Of a DNA stretch of 64,000 bases, positions 21,935 through 32,109 are shown piece by piece. How positions within the stretch are numbered: position 1 is the stretch's first letter; every line of letters begins with the position of its first letter. A model generated the notes under the pieces. It worked only from the letters and a program-made list of their open reading frames with translations. It searched no databases and was not told where the DNA came from. The stretch lies in contig SMMW01000605.1 in assembly GCA_004794655.1 (NCBI GenBank), positions 2,014,001 through 2,078,000 of the forward strand. The letters are read 5' to 3'. Position numbers and translations under genes: made by a program. This DNA is from Marisa cornuarietis. Lineage: Eukaryota; Mollusca; Gastropoda; Architaenioglossa; Ampullariidae.

Positions 21935-21960
21935 CTTACGAAAGCTCAGTTTACACCAGT
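21935..21960 (-). other. Probable 5' non-coding exon end (splice donor) of gene B
   Basis: On the minus strand AACTGAGCTTTC is followed by GTAAGTTGC (last exon base 21940). It lies about 330 bp upstream of coding exon 1, and no competing donor is visible in between. Confidence 0.4.
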
Positions 21961-22267
21961 CGGACCTATCGCGGAATCAGTCCTAATGCACTGATTGATA
22001 TGGTCAGCTAACAACGTCATAATTCTGTAAATCCATCAGCAGCCCACATATAGGGTGTGTGCATGTGTGTGTGTGTGTTCTCTCACAGACATATATACTG
22101 CTAAACGCGCGTTTTTACCAGGTGCTGACTTTTTTGTTTTTGTGGTTTGCGATATTAAGGTACACATACAGTCATAGAGGATAGCACACAGTGGGATAGT
22201 GGGATATGTAGTAGCTTCGGTACGCCATAGATAGGCCTACATAGCACTCGACAGCTCGGTCACCAGT

Positions 22268-22800
22268 CATCTCGTCCCACAGAAACGTCAGTTCGTCCCA
22301 GCTAGGTCCATTTCGTCCCAAGACAAAAAAGTCAAATCGTCCCAAGCCCAAAATACAAATCGATTACTGATATAGAGTAATCGCAACGGCCATAACAAAA
22401 ATGGCGTACCTGTAGGCGGAGCTATGCAAAACAGTGACGTCATATATAGTGACATCACTCGACCTAAGCCGCCTACTCATGCACTCGACCGTTGTCGTCT
22501 GCTTGGCATTTCTCGTCTGCTCACTCCACTCAATTGGTCAAATCCACCTAATAACCTTAACCCAAACCATAACCCCAAAACGGAATCATTTACCTATATC
22601 TACCTACAAATATTACCAAAATAGCCATTCGTTCCCCGCTCAGCTTCCTATTTTAAACAGAGCCATGCGACTAAGTTTCGCCACCTCTTTACTAAACAAA
22701 AATGGCTGCCAGCACGCATATAGAGAACGTATTTTACAATGACAAATAAACGTGATTTTTCTCTTTAAGCAATCTTTTAGATTAAAGATTATGTCAATAA
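22268..22800 (+). repeat. Dispersed repeat with TTTCGTCCCA motifs, copy 2
   Basis: Longer copy of the repeat at 14310-14660. It begins with three spaced CGTCCCA words and ends near CTTTAAGCAATCTTTTAGAT. A further isolated TATTTCGTCCCAAGCCC lies at about 23130, so the element may extend to there. Confidence 0.7.
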
Positions 22801-24284
22801 TGTGGATTTAAACAGCTCATTTTCAACATTTTTATAAAAGTGGGTTTCACAACTGACGACAGTTGTGTCGGTGCACTGCTGTAGTACGATCGATGTGCTT
22901 CGAGCATCAAATGGGGCGAAATGACCGACCCCCGACAACTCTCGGTGACACACGAAATTTGCCCAGCCCATCCACTGCCTTTAGAAGTGTGTTGCCCGTC
23001 ATTTTCCGTCTCAAAAAGTTTGCACGGAAATAATATGAACAGTCAACGTTCAGTCAGATATAAACACTTAGTAAATGTTTAATGTTCAATGCAGAATCAA
23101 CATTTTATAACGGGGGGGGCCAATATTTCGTCCCAAGCCCAAAACGAAACTATATATTGTTAGTACCACGACGGAGCTGCCATATTACGACAGTAGACAG
23201 TCCATAAAAGACAGAAAAATGTCAGATGCCTGTGTGGGATTCTTTTATTGATCGGTACCATCTGCTTCTATATACCTGTTGCTAGGGAACAGTTTTCTTT
23301 AAAGGACAACGCGACCGCTCAGCGAAAATCACTGGAAACAGAGCACAAAGTGTCACAAAAACATGTTCCGTGGTCTTTTATGACAGAGAGGCATGAAAGA
23401 TTTTATATTAATATTTTTCTCTAAAGCACACCTGGATTTGTCGAGAAAATAGGTTCGTTTGCACTAGCATAAGTCGAAGAGAAAAAATGGAATCCTCGGT
23501 AAAACAAAACTGACCAGGACACATTGTGATGTTGCTGAATGTTCTCTTCGACACTCAGAGGGAGTTAGTTTGTACTCATGAAGGAAATCATAAAGATAAT
23601 GGCAGCAAACGGTAGTAGATTCACTTTGTTCAAACGTGGCATGCGAATTAACTTGGTCCCCACACAGTACTCATGAATTTGCTCAAAACATTTCAAAATG
23701 GATTGTTATCCAGTGACTTATACACTACAAGCAAGTCTTGGACTTCCAGTAAACCGAAGAAATGTACGTTATTCCTACAGCAGTGCTTACTATACAACAG
23801 CACGAGATGCTAAAACAACTACGACTGCTGGTAGATCAAACACCAGATATACAACATCGACAGTTTCTACACCGTCTGGTCTACAAGTAACATGGTGTGA
23901 CAGTCACACACACATCATCAGTCGTATATCTTTATCCAGCATGATGGTAACAACAACTGACAGAAAAAAAGAATTGAGGGTGATAAACATATTTTAAGGA
24001 GCTTAAACGGGAACACGTGCGATCGAGTATCTGCGATCTGATCATGTGTTGACATGTGAGTTGTTCTCACTCTTGCGGTCAGGCTGTAGGTACTCGATGC
24101 CTGTTTGCAAAACCAATCGCCACCGCAATTCCTTCATTCCACGTGCCATTCAACTGATCAATTCTATTGGCCGTGATCTTGTACTAGACCACTTTATCCA
24201 CTATATTTAATGTTACTGGGAATGTGTGTATTGTGTGTGTGTATGTGTGAATGCGCGCGCGAGAGAAAAATTATTTCAACTTGA
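22801..24284. other. Intergenic, nothing recognised
   Basis: A plus-strand ORF at 23698-23997 is Thr- and Tyr-rich with no recognisable domain and no support. A GT run precedes 24260. Confidence 0.45.
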
Positions 24285-24887
24285 ATGTATCATCTCCTTT
24301 TATATCCACCTTTGACCCAGGTAAGAACTCCCAGAAACAATCCCAGGCAGTGTGGGGACGAGGTAGCAGCTCGTGCACCCCCCGACCTCAGAAATGACAA
24401 GGATAGCGCACCGGTACAGTTTCGAGAGGTCGAAGTGGGGACAGAGCTGAGACCAGAGGCACTATAGAGTTCGTTCCAGCCGCGGTACCTGAGGAAGACC
24501 GGGGAGAGGAGTTGGAGCAGGAGGGGGAGGGAGAAGAGACAGCTGACAGTGACAATGAGGAACAGCAACCTCTACGTGGAGGAGATCCAGACGGCTGACA
24601 GCGACAGTGAGGAACAGCAACCTCTACGTGGAGGAGAAGATCCAGACGGCTGACAGCGACAGTGAGGAACAGCAACCTCTACGTGGAGGAGAAGATCCAG
24701 ACGGCTGACAGCGACAGTGAGGAACAGCAACCTCTACGTGGAGGAGAAGATCCAGACGGCTGACAGCGACAGTGAGGAACAGCGACCTCTACGCCGCCCC
24801 AACAGAGCCCGCCGACCGGTGGAGAGACTGAACTTGGTGCACCGATGTGCAGGCAGGGAGGGGTCGGAGGGAAACGGGGTCGCAGGA
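24285..24887 (+). pseudogene. Gypsy-type pol C-terminal remnant
   Basis: Reading frames here encode an acidic stretch (EEDRGEELEQEGEGEE) followed by RRPNRARRPVERLNL near 24790-24835. This is the typical basic end of a gypsy-type polyprotein. The 55-bp tandem repeat between them shifts the frame in each copy and inserts stops, so the frame is broken. A purine-rich tract (GGCAGGGAGGGGTCGGAGGG) sits just before the putative LTR. RT, RNase H and integrase are not present upstream, so only the 3' end of the element remains. Confidence 0.6.
24546..24790 (+). repeat. 55-bp tandem repeat inside the pol remnant
   Basis: About four and a half copies of a unit with GACAGTGAGGAACAGC and CTCTACGTGGAGGAG. 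Copy starts are spaced exactly 55 bp (24601, 24656, 24711, 24766). The first unit is 3 bp shorter (52 bp, in frame). The expansion from 52 to 55 would destroy the frame. Confidence 0.92.
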
Positions 24888-25493
24888 TGTCCGACAGGAG
24901 ATACAGTCCGTATGCCGGCCCGTAAACAACTGTAATTGTTATTGATGTCGCAAGGTCGCCTGACCCACTGAAGGCCCTGACCAGACGGTGAACCGTTGGG
25001 ACTGTCGTACACGAACACGTACGCGTACACACTCGCGGTCATCATGCGGTCATCACACGCGTACACACATGCACGCGCACCGACATTCACACACAATCGT
25101 TTCACAATTACACACGCTCTCAAACACAATCACACCACGCGTGGACACACCTAGTCAACCATGAAGTCAAGTCTGGCCTTGGACTCTGGGAGTGGGTGGG
25201 GGGAACAGTGCCCGCGATGGTCCAGGGACAGGTCGAAGCTGCGTAACCAGACCATGGGGGAGAGAAAAGGGATGGGTTCTGGAATGTTCGAGCGGGGGAG
25301 CGATAAATAGTGGAGTTGTGAAGTTGTCGGTGGCTTTTTTTGTGATTTGGAAGTGAGAGTGGAGAGAAGGCAGGCCAGCCGCCGAGTGATCTAATAAAAT
25401 CGACAGTATGCAGCAAAATTCCATCTTGTGTATTCTTGTGCAGCAGCTAGCCCACCCCTTACGTAGCCATCAGGTACAGACGTGTTGGTTACA
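24888..25493 (+). repeat. Putative 3' LTR of the gypsy-type remnant
   Basis: It begins TGTCCGACAGG right after a purine tract and ends GTTGGTTACA, the same GGTTACA terminus as the LTRs at the left edge. A TATA-like GATAAATAG lies at about 25301 and an AATAAAAT signal near 25391. No second LTR is in the window, so the ends are inferred. Confidence 0.55.
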
Positions 25494-25903
25494 TTTTATT
25501 TACCGCCTTTTACATTATTTACTTAAGTGAACCCACTAAGAGTAAAGCTGTAGAAGTCATGCAGCCAGATTGGCCAACAGGGAAGCAGACAAATCTAAAG
25601 CCTGGTGTGCACACAGCATGTGAGGATGGCATGATTCTTCTTTGTGTACGACATATGATATGACATGACCAACTTCATCTTCATCTCTTGACTGCTGCTT
25701 CAATAGAGCTTCACTGTCGATCGTTAATCCCAATGTGCAACAAGTTTCCACCTTCACTGGGCGTCTGTCTCTCACCAAAACCACTATCGCACTGAACATC
25801 CTTCTGCCCAACCTGAACTGGTGTTCAAGTTGAGTCTGAAACACACTGTCCGGTAAATGAGCAGGCTGTCTTTCTGATGTTGACACAGAAATGGGACGTG
25901 TTT
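25494..25903. other. No gene recognised
   Basis: A minus-strand ORF (25557-25886, 109 aa) shows no recognisable motif. Confidence 0.4.
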
Positions 25904-26106
25904 AATAATAATAATAATAATGCGAACTTATAATGCGCAGAATCACGAATAAGATAGATGGCACTCTCTGCGCAGTACAATTTGATAGAAAGAAACATAA
26001 CAACCAATAGACAGTGTGGTACACATAGGGACACTGGACAACATAAAGATGAGGTACAAGTCAGGAATAGTACTTTGTAAAAAGAGATGTTTTAAGAGAG
26101 CGTTTG

Positions 26107-26256
26107 CAGTGGCGTAGGAACAAGGGGGGGGGGCAAGGGGGGCAGCCGCCCCCCCCCAAAAAAAAGATGCTGGGAAGGCAAGAATGTGAACGTTATTCAT
26201 TGTCAGCATGGAGCTTGCCCCCCCCCCCTAAAGCCGAGCATCTTCCTACGCCACTG
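26107..26256 (-). mobile_element. 150-bp MITE (CAGTGGCGTAGGAA family), copy 1
   Basis: Terminal inverted repeats CAGTGGCGTAGGAA and TTCCTACGCCACTG, flanked by GTTTG on both sides (26102-26106 and 26257-26261). The inside has poly-G and poly-C runs and GAATGTGAACGTTATTCATTG. Its reverse complement is the element at 41834-41982. Confidence 0.9.
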
Positions 26257-26469
26257 GTTTGAATGCAGCCTTGGAGGCTGAGTGGCGAATGTGGTGTGGT
26301 AGAGAGTTCCACTGCTGAGCAGCACAAAGGGAGAACATCCGTTGTCCGTATGTGACTGTCTTTGTGAGAGAGAAATGCGGGAGTCTGATGAGGAGCGAAG
26401 GTTTCGGGCAGGAGTTTTGACAGACAAGATTTCATTAAAGTAGCAGGGGGAGTGACCTGCGAAGAAACC

Positions 26470-28206
26470 TTAGCAGAGAGTTGAGAGCTTGTAGTCTATT
26501 CTAGCTTTAACTGGTAGCCAATGAAGAGAGCGAAGAAGTGGTGAGACATGATCATGTTTGCGAGTCCGAAAAACGAGACGAGCAGCTGAGTTCTGGTCCT
26601 TCTGAAGCTTATCAAGGAGGTATTGAGGACAGCCAGCAAGAAGAGAGTTGCAGTAGTCTAATTTAGACAGAATAAACGAGCAGATAAGAATTTTGGTGAT
26701 TGAGACGGACAGAGTATGGCGAATGGAGCTGATCTTCCGGAGCTCATAGTATGCAGATCGACAAATGTGAGGGACATGTTTATCCAGAGACATGTCAGCA
26801 GACATTATGTAACCTAAATTACGTGCCGAAGTTACAAAAGGAACATCAACATCGCCTACCCGAACAGAAACAGGCAGTGAAGAGTAAACCCTGGCTCTCC
26901 TCTTTGAAAAAAGTAAAGCTTCTGTTTTTCCGTCATTTAGCTTTAACTTGTTGTGGGTCATCCATAGCCTAACATCCGAAATACAATCTTGGATGCTCTG
27001 GATAGTAGTGTGAGCCTGAGAAGGAGAACAACTGGTATATAGCTGGGTGTCGTCAGCAAAAGATTGATGGGATATAGAGTAAGATTGAATTAGAGTGGTA
27101 AGTGGCTTCATGTACAAGATGAAGAGGATGGGACCAAGTACAGAGCCTTGTGGGACTCCTGAGTGAATAGACACAGGTGAAGACACACAGCCATCCACTA
27201 TAACTGACTGAGTCCTATCTGAGAGATATGACTGAAACCAGCTGAGTGGGGAGCCTGAGATGCCATAGAGAATACTGAGTCTGTGAATGAGAGTAGTGTG
27301 ATCTATGCTATCAAAGGCAGCAGACAGGTCTAACATGGTGAGAAATGAGATGCCACCTCTATCCAGAGCAGACAAAATGTCATTTGTCACTTTTAGCAGA
27401 GCAGTCTCAGTGCTGTGAAAAGGGCGATAAGCAGACTGTGATGGAGAAATCAAGTTTTCAGAGTTCAGATGGGACAGAAGTTGCTTGAGAACTATTTTCT
27501 CAAGGATTTTAGACAGAAATGGTAAGTTTGAGACTGGACGGTAATTGTTTAATACATTGATGTCCAGGGTAGGCTTTTTTAACAGCGGCTTCACTAAGGC
27601 TGTTTTAAAGGTGGAAGGGAAATTGCCAGAAGTCAAGCTATCGTTGACTATTTCTGTGAGGGCAGGAAGTAGGACGTCAAGACAGTCTACCAGTAGAGGG
27701 GTGGGAACTGGGTCCAGTGGACAGGTTGTGGGTTTTGACTGGAGTATCATGGTCTTAAGCTCGCTTTCCGAGATCGGCTGAAAAGAAAAAGAGCACTGTG
27801 GCCATGCCAGATGGTCAATGTGGCTAGCAGGATTGTGCACAGGCAGCTGATCAAGTTTAAGCCGAATGTCAAGAATCTTCCGGACAAAAAACTTGCTGAA
27901 GGCCTCAGGGAGTGAAGCAGGTGCAATGACTGCAGGCAGTTGCGGCCTGTTAGTGCGGCCCAGCAGATGGTTGCAGGTCTTAAACAGGCTTCGACTCGAC
28001 GAGCAAGTGCCGATGTGAGCACGAATGAATGCAGTTTTGGCTGAATGAACATGGTGAATGACTGAACGCTTGGCAGCATTTAGCATCTGCTTGTGGACGG
28101 TCAGCCCAGACCTACGCCACAACCTCTCAGCTCGTCGACGCTCCGCCTTAGCTCTCCGCAGCTCAACACGAATGTTAGGGTACCATGGCGCATGTTTCCT
28201 GATCAT
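26470..28206 (-). CDS. LINE reverse transcriptase, 578 aa, truncated
   Basis: All RT blocks are visible in order: NYRPVSNLPFLSKILEKIV, SAYRPFHSTETALLKV, MLDLSAAFDSIDH with the first catalytic Asp, GVPQGSVLGPILFILY, and SFADDTQLY (the catalytic YADD-type box), then the thumb with LKLNDGKTEALLFSKR. It lacks the upstream AP-endonuclease domain of a full ORF2, and the ORF ends early at DYKLSTLC, after which the remaining C-terminus is out of frame. The first Met is not a genuine start, only the first ATG in the open frame. Such an enzyme would copy LINE RNA at its target, but this copy cannot do so alone. It may have degraded only recently, as the RT core has no stop. Confidence 0.9.
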   Translation of the reverse strand: MIRKHAPWYPNIRVELRRAKAERRRAERLWRRSGLTVHKQMLNAAKRSVIHHVHSAKTAFIRAHIGTCSSSRSLFKTCNHLLGRTNRPQLPAVIAPASLPEAFSKFFVRKILDIRLKLDQLPVHNPASHIDHLAWPQCSFSFQPISESELKTMILQSKPTTCPLDPVPTPLLVDCLDVLLPALTEIVNDSLTSGNFPSTFKTALVKPLLKKPTLDINVLNNYRPVSNLPFLSKILEKIVLKQLLSHLNSENLISPSQSAYRPFHSTETALLKVTNDILSALDRGGISFLTMLDLSAAFDSIDHTTLIHRLSILYGISGSPLSWFQSYLSDRTQSVIVDGCVSSPVSIHSGVPQGSVLGPILFILYMKPLTTLIQSYSISHQSFADDTQLYTSCSPSQAHTTIQSIQDCISDVRLWMTHNKLKLNDGKTEALLFSKRRARVYSSLPVSVRVGDVDVPFVTSARNLGYIMSADMSLDKHVPHICRSAYYELRKISSIRHTLSVSITKILICSFILSKLDYCNSLLAGCPQYLLDKLQKDQNSAARLVFRTRKHDHVSPLLRSLHWLPVKARIDYKLSTLC

Positions 28207-28378
28207 GAAATTCCGATAGAAACATATTATCTGTCAATTTGTTTGTTATATTTGGTGGTGGTCTATAGAAACACATAAGGTGAACTTCTCTGTCTGGTAG
28301 TGAGTCTTACATTAACAAATTCAAATGACGAGTGTATAAAAGGGAGATCATTAACAAACGCAAGGTGACTCAGGAGAG

Positions 28379-28630
28379 TGTGTTTAATTGATGACCTGCC
28401 TATACTCCATGCTATGCCTCTATGCCATCTGTTTTAATTGTTGAATAGCCTGTGTGGCAGATTTGAATAGCCTGTGTGGTAGATTGACTAGCCTGTGTGG
28501 CTGTTAGAATAGCCTGTGTGGCAGATTGAATAGCCTGTGTGGCTGTTAGAATAGCCTGTGTAGTGAGTTTATATTCTAGGGTTCTTATTTAATAGTATTG
28601 AAAGTGGAATTTCCCCAGCGAAGTGTTGAG
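28379..28630 (+). repeat. LTR-like repeat, left arm of an inverted pair
   Basis: It starts TGTGTTTAATTGATGACCTG, carries five or six copies of a roughly 22-bp unit with AATAGCCTGTGTGGCAG, and ends near GTGGAATTTCCCCAGCGAAG. The same sequence occurs inverted at 29763-30330. This arm lacks about 300 bp present in the other. A TGG at about 28605 could start a primer-binding site, placing the LTR end there. Confidence 0.75.
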
Positions 28631-29474
28631 GATTATAAGAGGGAAGGAGAGATGTTAGGAAAAAGAGAGGGGGAACTTACTAAATACATTTTCCAGTGTA
28701 TAGAGAGGCAAGACAGGATAACAGAAAGGTAAGCCAGAGAAAGAAAAGAGGAAGCTGAGAGACTAGAAAGGAAAGAAGAAGCTGATAGAACGGAAAGAAG
28801 AAGCAGAGAGAATAGCTAGAGAAAAGGAAGCAGAGAGAGCATTTGAATTGGAAAAACTGCGATTAGAGAAAGTGACTGATTCGAACTCGTCAAAAAGTAG
28901 TGTTGATCAACCCCCACGAGGAGTCACGTATAAACTTTCAGTGTTTCATGAGGATACTGACGATATTGATTCATTCTTACATCGATTTGAGACTCAAGCA
29001 GAGGCTCTAAAGTGGCCCAGAGATATCTGGCCCTTACAAATTTCCACAACCTTCCATGGAGAAACTCTAAGCTTATATCATCATCTGTGTGCTCAAGGTG
29101 GACTAGACTATGAGACATTTAGACAGGAATTATTACTAAAGTTTCAATACACCGCGGAAGGCTATAGAGAAAAATTCCGAAATGTGCGACCCCAGGGTCA
29201 AGAGACGATGCATTCTTTCCACAAGCGATTGGTTAGTTGGTTCAACCGATGGGTTGACCTGTCTAAGGTCCCCAAAACGTATGAAGGACTTCATGATTTA
29301 TTAGACCGCGAGCAAATCCTTCAGAGCGTCTCAAGAGAATTAACAGTTTTTCTGAGGGAACGGGATTTTTTGAATGCCAAGGAACTGATAGATAGTGCCG
29401 AGTTAACGGCAGCCACAAATTATTCATGTAAATTTCAGCGTCTGTTATACAACGATACGAAAGGAGTATTTTGA
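28610..29474 (+). pseudogene. SCAN-like Gag of a gypsy-type element, decayed
   Basis: The best part is the open frame from 28848 (208 aa): FHEDTDDIDSFLHRFE, FRQELLLKFQYTAEGYREKF, FHKRLVSWFNRWVDLS and LHDLLDREQILQSVSREL. These fit the capsid region of SCAN-related Gag proteins. Upstream, a Lys/Glu-rich coiled-coil N-terminus can be read from about 28612, but with an in-frame TAA near 28727 and a frameshift near 28800. After residue 195 the sequence stops matching the family and ends at a stop, so the zinc knuckle and everything 3' are missing. It cannot encode a working Gag. Confidence 0.8.
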
Positions 29475-29762
29475 ACGTGTGTCAAGAACACACGGGACGT
29501 GTGGACGGGTCACATACAACACACACTGACCTCACAGCGTTCTTCACGTGTTCTTTCACACAACAAAGTACAAAGACCTGCACGTGGGTTCCTATATCTC
29601 TATAATTTAAAAAAAAAATCCAAATATTTTCCAACACTCAACGAATTTCAAATAAAAGTTACATCAACATATATCGCAGCTAAGTTAATGATTACATAAA
29701 CCCTTCTAATATTTTAAATATCTCCACTCAATATATGTGAGCAAGCGAGCAGGAATATCCTT

Positions 29763-30330
29763 TCAACACATCGCCGGGGAAATTCCACTTTCAATACTAT
29801 TAAATAAGAACCCTACAATATAAACTTTCAAACCACTAACCCTAAGCCCAGTCAAGGCAGATTACAACAACAAAAAAATGTCTATAGCAATAATACAACA
29901 AAATCAAAATCAACTGCTTACACAAGGTTAAATCACATCAAGATCTACCATATCAGACAACACGGAAAGTAATCTTCCAATTATACCAAGCGGTTATCAA
30001 AACCCTAATAGCAAAGGAATATAACTTCACAATGTAACATAGGCTGCTAGCCCACGAAGCATGCAATTATATGCCTAGGCTACTATCTTAGCATCTCTTT
30101 ATGCCTTAGAGATTCTATCAGCCACACAGGCTATTCTAACAGCCACACAGATAATTCAATCCGCCACACAGGTTATTCAATCCGCCACACAGGTTATTCA
30201 ATCTGCCACACAGGCTTTTCAAATCTGCCACACAGGCTTTTCAAATCTGCCACACAGGCTATTCAACAATTCAAACCGATTTCATAGAGGCATAGCATTG
30301 AGTATATAGGCAGGTCATCAATTATACACA
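29763..30330 (-). repeat. LTR-like repeat, right arm, inverted
   Basis: On the minus strand it starts TGTGTATAATTGATGACCTG, has AATAGCCTGTGTGGC-type units, then about 300 bp absent from the left arm, and ends with GAAAGTGGAATTTCCCCGGCGA. Because LTRs of one element are direct repeats, this arm must come from an inversion or from a second element in opposite orientation. Confidence 0.75.
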
Positions 30331-30897
30331 CAGAATAATAGCATAACACATTACATAGTACCTTAACATTTACTGCATCAAATGTTTACAAATTTTTCTC
30401 AAACTGTTTCTAAAGTCAAGTCACAAAAATAATCAAAGTTTCTTTAGTTAATTCAAATCATCAATTTACTGAGGCACACAATATTTAAGTAAGGAAACCC
30501 AATTTTCTTATTTCTTTTTTTATAAAAGTTAACAAGACAGGTGACTATAGGATAGGTGACATTCACTCCTACTGTCGGTTTCTACGCACACTTACATACA
30601 AAGAGGAGAGAGCTGAGTAAGAAAGACAAGATTTGACAGTAGATAAAGGGGCTAGGCCCTTACTGTGGAGAGAACTTTACAAACTCCACAGACCCGTAAA
30701 GCTGGAGATGGGGTTACTGCACCAAGTCCCACACACATAAACATTAACAGCATAAAACAACTTAATCAATATTTAAAACCACCCTAGTTCACAACTACAC
30801 CTAGATCAGGGGAGATAACAGACATGAGATCTAAAGACAATCTTTCACCCGACTCTGTACCAAATGATACAAACCCACGACAGGTCACGTAACACAC
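30331..30897. other. Intergenic, nothing recognised
   Basis: A/T-rich sequence without ORFs or clear repeats. Confidence 0.45.
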
Positions 30898-31140
30898 GTG
30901 AAAAAGCATATCCTGGATTGGGTGGTGCACAGACCTGTTGATCAAGTTATACGTACAGTTACAGTCTCCAATGTGCTCTCTTCAGACCATTACTGTGTGC
31001 GGTTTGATCTGTCAGCCAGTCAACCACCGCTGACACCAGTGTTTCGCACTCTTCGTCGTATTCGTGACATGGACATGTCTAGGTTTCCTGAAGACCTGAG
31101 AACCAAACTTGCACTCTGCCCCTCAACTTCTGCTGAAGGC
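30898..31140 (+). pseudogene. LINE endonuclease C-terminal fragment
   Basis: The frame contains LDWVVHRP, VSNVLSSDHYCVRFDL and VFRTLRRIRDMD. This is the end of an AP-type endonuclease (the SDH motif holds the catalytic His) and the start of its linker to RT. The fragment probably belongs to the same LINE family as the RT at 26.5-28.2 kb, in opposite orientation. Homology fades after about 31140. Confidence 0.75.
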
Positions 31141-31279
31141 TCGTTGACAGATGTGTTGAAAACAAGACAACAAGTAACATACCAGTTTCTTTCATTTTGT
31201 TCTCATCACAACAGTTATATAAATGGTTATGCACAAATGACATTTAATATTGTATGGGAGACAATAATAAAATAAAATA

Positions 31280-31900
31280 TATTGTCAAAAACTTTTTTTT
31301 TAAAGAATAACAACATAGCAAAATGCATGAATGCAAAAAATACAATTCAAAAAAGAGATTATTTCCCTAAAGATATAATTTAAAAGTATTATAAAATGTG
31401 TTTCAACTTGCACAAAAATATTATGGCAGAGGTAAATGTGCCATTGCACTAGGAATCTGACAACAATGAAAAAGGCACCGAACAAAAGAAAGAATAATCA
31501 GGCTTATAATCGTGTCACCATATTATCCGGTACCATCTGAGACTAATTATTAAATAAATAATACGAATAATACATTAATAATAACAATAATGAAGAACCA
31601 TAATGCTGCGGCAGTCAAGATGTCGCAGATATGGAATTCCATTTTCCTTGCAAATACGACAGTGTATTATTAAGATCTCTATAGTGAAACATCACTAAAA
31701 AAAACCAGATCGTGGTCACTATACAGGCAATAAAAGTTTTTCTGTCAACTGTCACATATAATAATAAGTTAAAATTTATGAAATGTTGGTATTTACATGT
31801 AAGTCATATCTAATAAAAATTACTTGAGGAGCGTTGCCCCTAATGACTCACAGCCATTTACAAAACAACAACAAAATAGCACCTAATCTCCACAGAAACA
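31280..31900. other. A/T-rich intergenic with short similarity to 43.5 kb
   Basis: About 31365-31445 resembles 43518-43590 (shared CATAATTTAAAA-type words and ATCATAGGAGAGG/ATTATGGCAGAGG), in the same orientation. No gene is seen. Confidence 0.35.
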
Positions 31901-31904
31901 AACG

Positions 31905-32103
31905 AAAGATCTTGCATGACATGCACTTTGCCCATGTGTTCTTCACAACAATTGCAATGCCACCACCTCGTGAGTCAGCGCCAAGCAACAAGTAGAAGGT
32001 ACAGCTAGCAGGCCTTGGTTCAGAGATATACACATCATTTCTCTGGGCATGTAGCCAGGTCTCCATCATCATCAGAATATCCATGTCATGATCTAAACTG
32101 TCC
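31905..32103 (-). pseudogene. LINE endonuclease N-terminal fragment
   Basis: On the minus strand the frame reads HDMDILMMMETWLHAQRNDV and later DSRGGGIAIVVKNTWAK. The ETWL motif and the RGGGIAI strand are typical of AP-endonuclease domains of LINEs. Flanking parts are lost, so this is a short relic lying downstream of gene C. Confidence 0.7.
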
Positions 32104-32109
32104 AAGTCT

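Larger units (their letters stand above)
25904..28206 (-). mobile_element. Non-LTR retrotransposon (LINE), 5'-truncated
   Basis: On the minus strand it runs from a reverse transcriptase ORF to a 3' end with a TTA triplet tail (25904-25922). Downstream of the long ORF the coding sequence continues in broken frames (words such as QQWNSLPHHIRHSASKAAF), as expected for the LINE ORF2 C-terminus. The endonuclease domain is missing. A MITE at 26107-26256 has landed in the C-terminal coding part. Confidence 0.85.

Noticed and set aside
23698..23997. Thr/Tyr-rich 99-aa ORF
   Set aside because: No domain, no splice context and no paralog in the window.
25557..25886. Minus-strand 109-aa ORF
   Set aside because: No recognised motif; it sits between an LTR remnant and a LINE tail.
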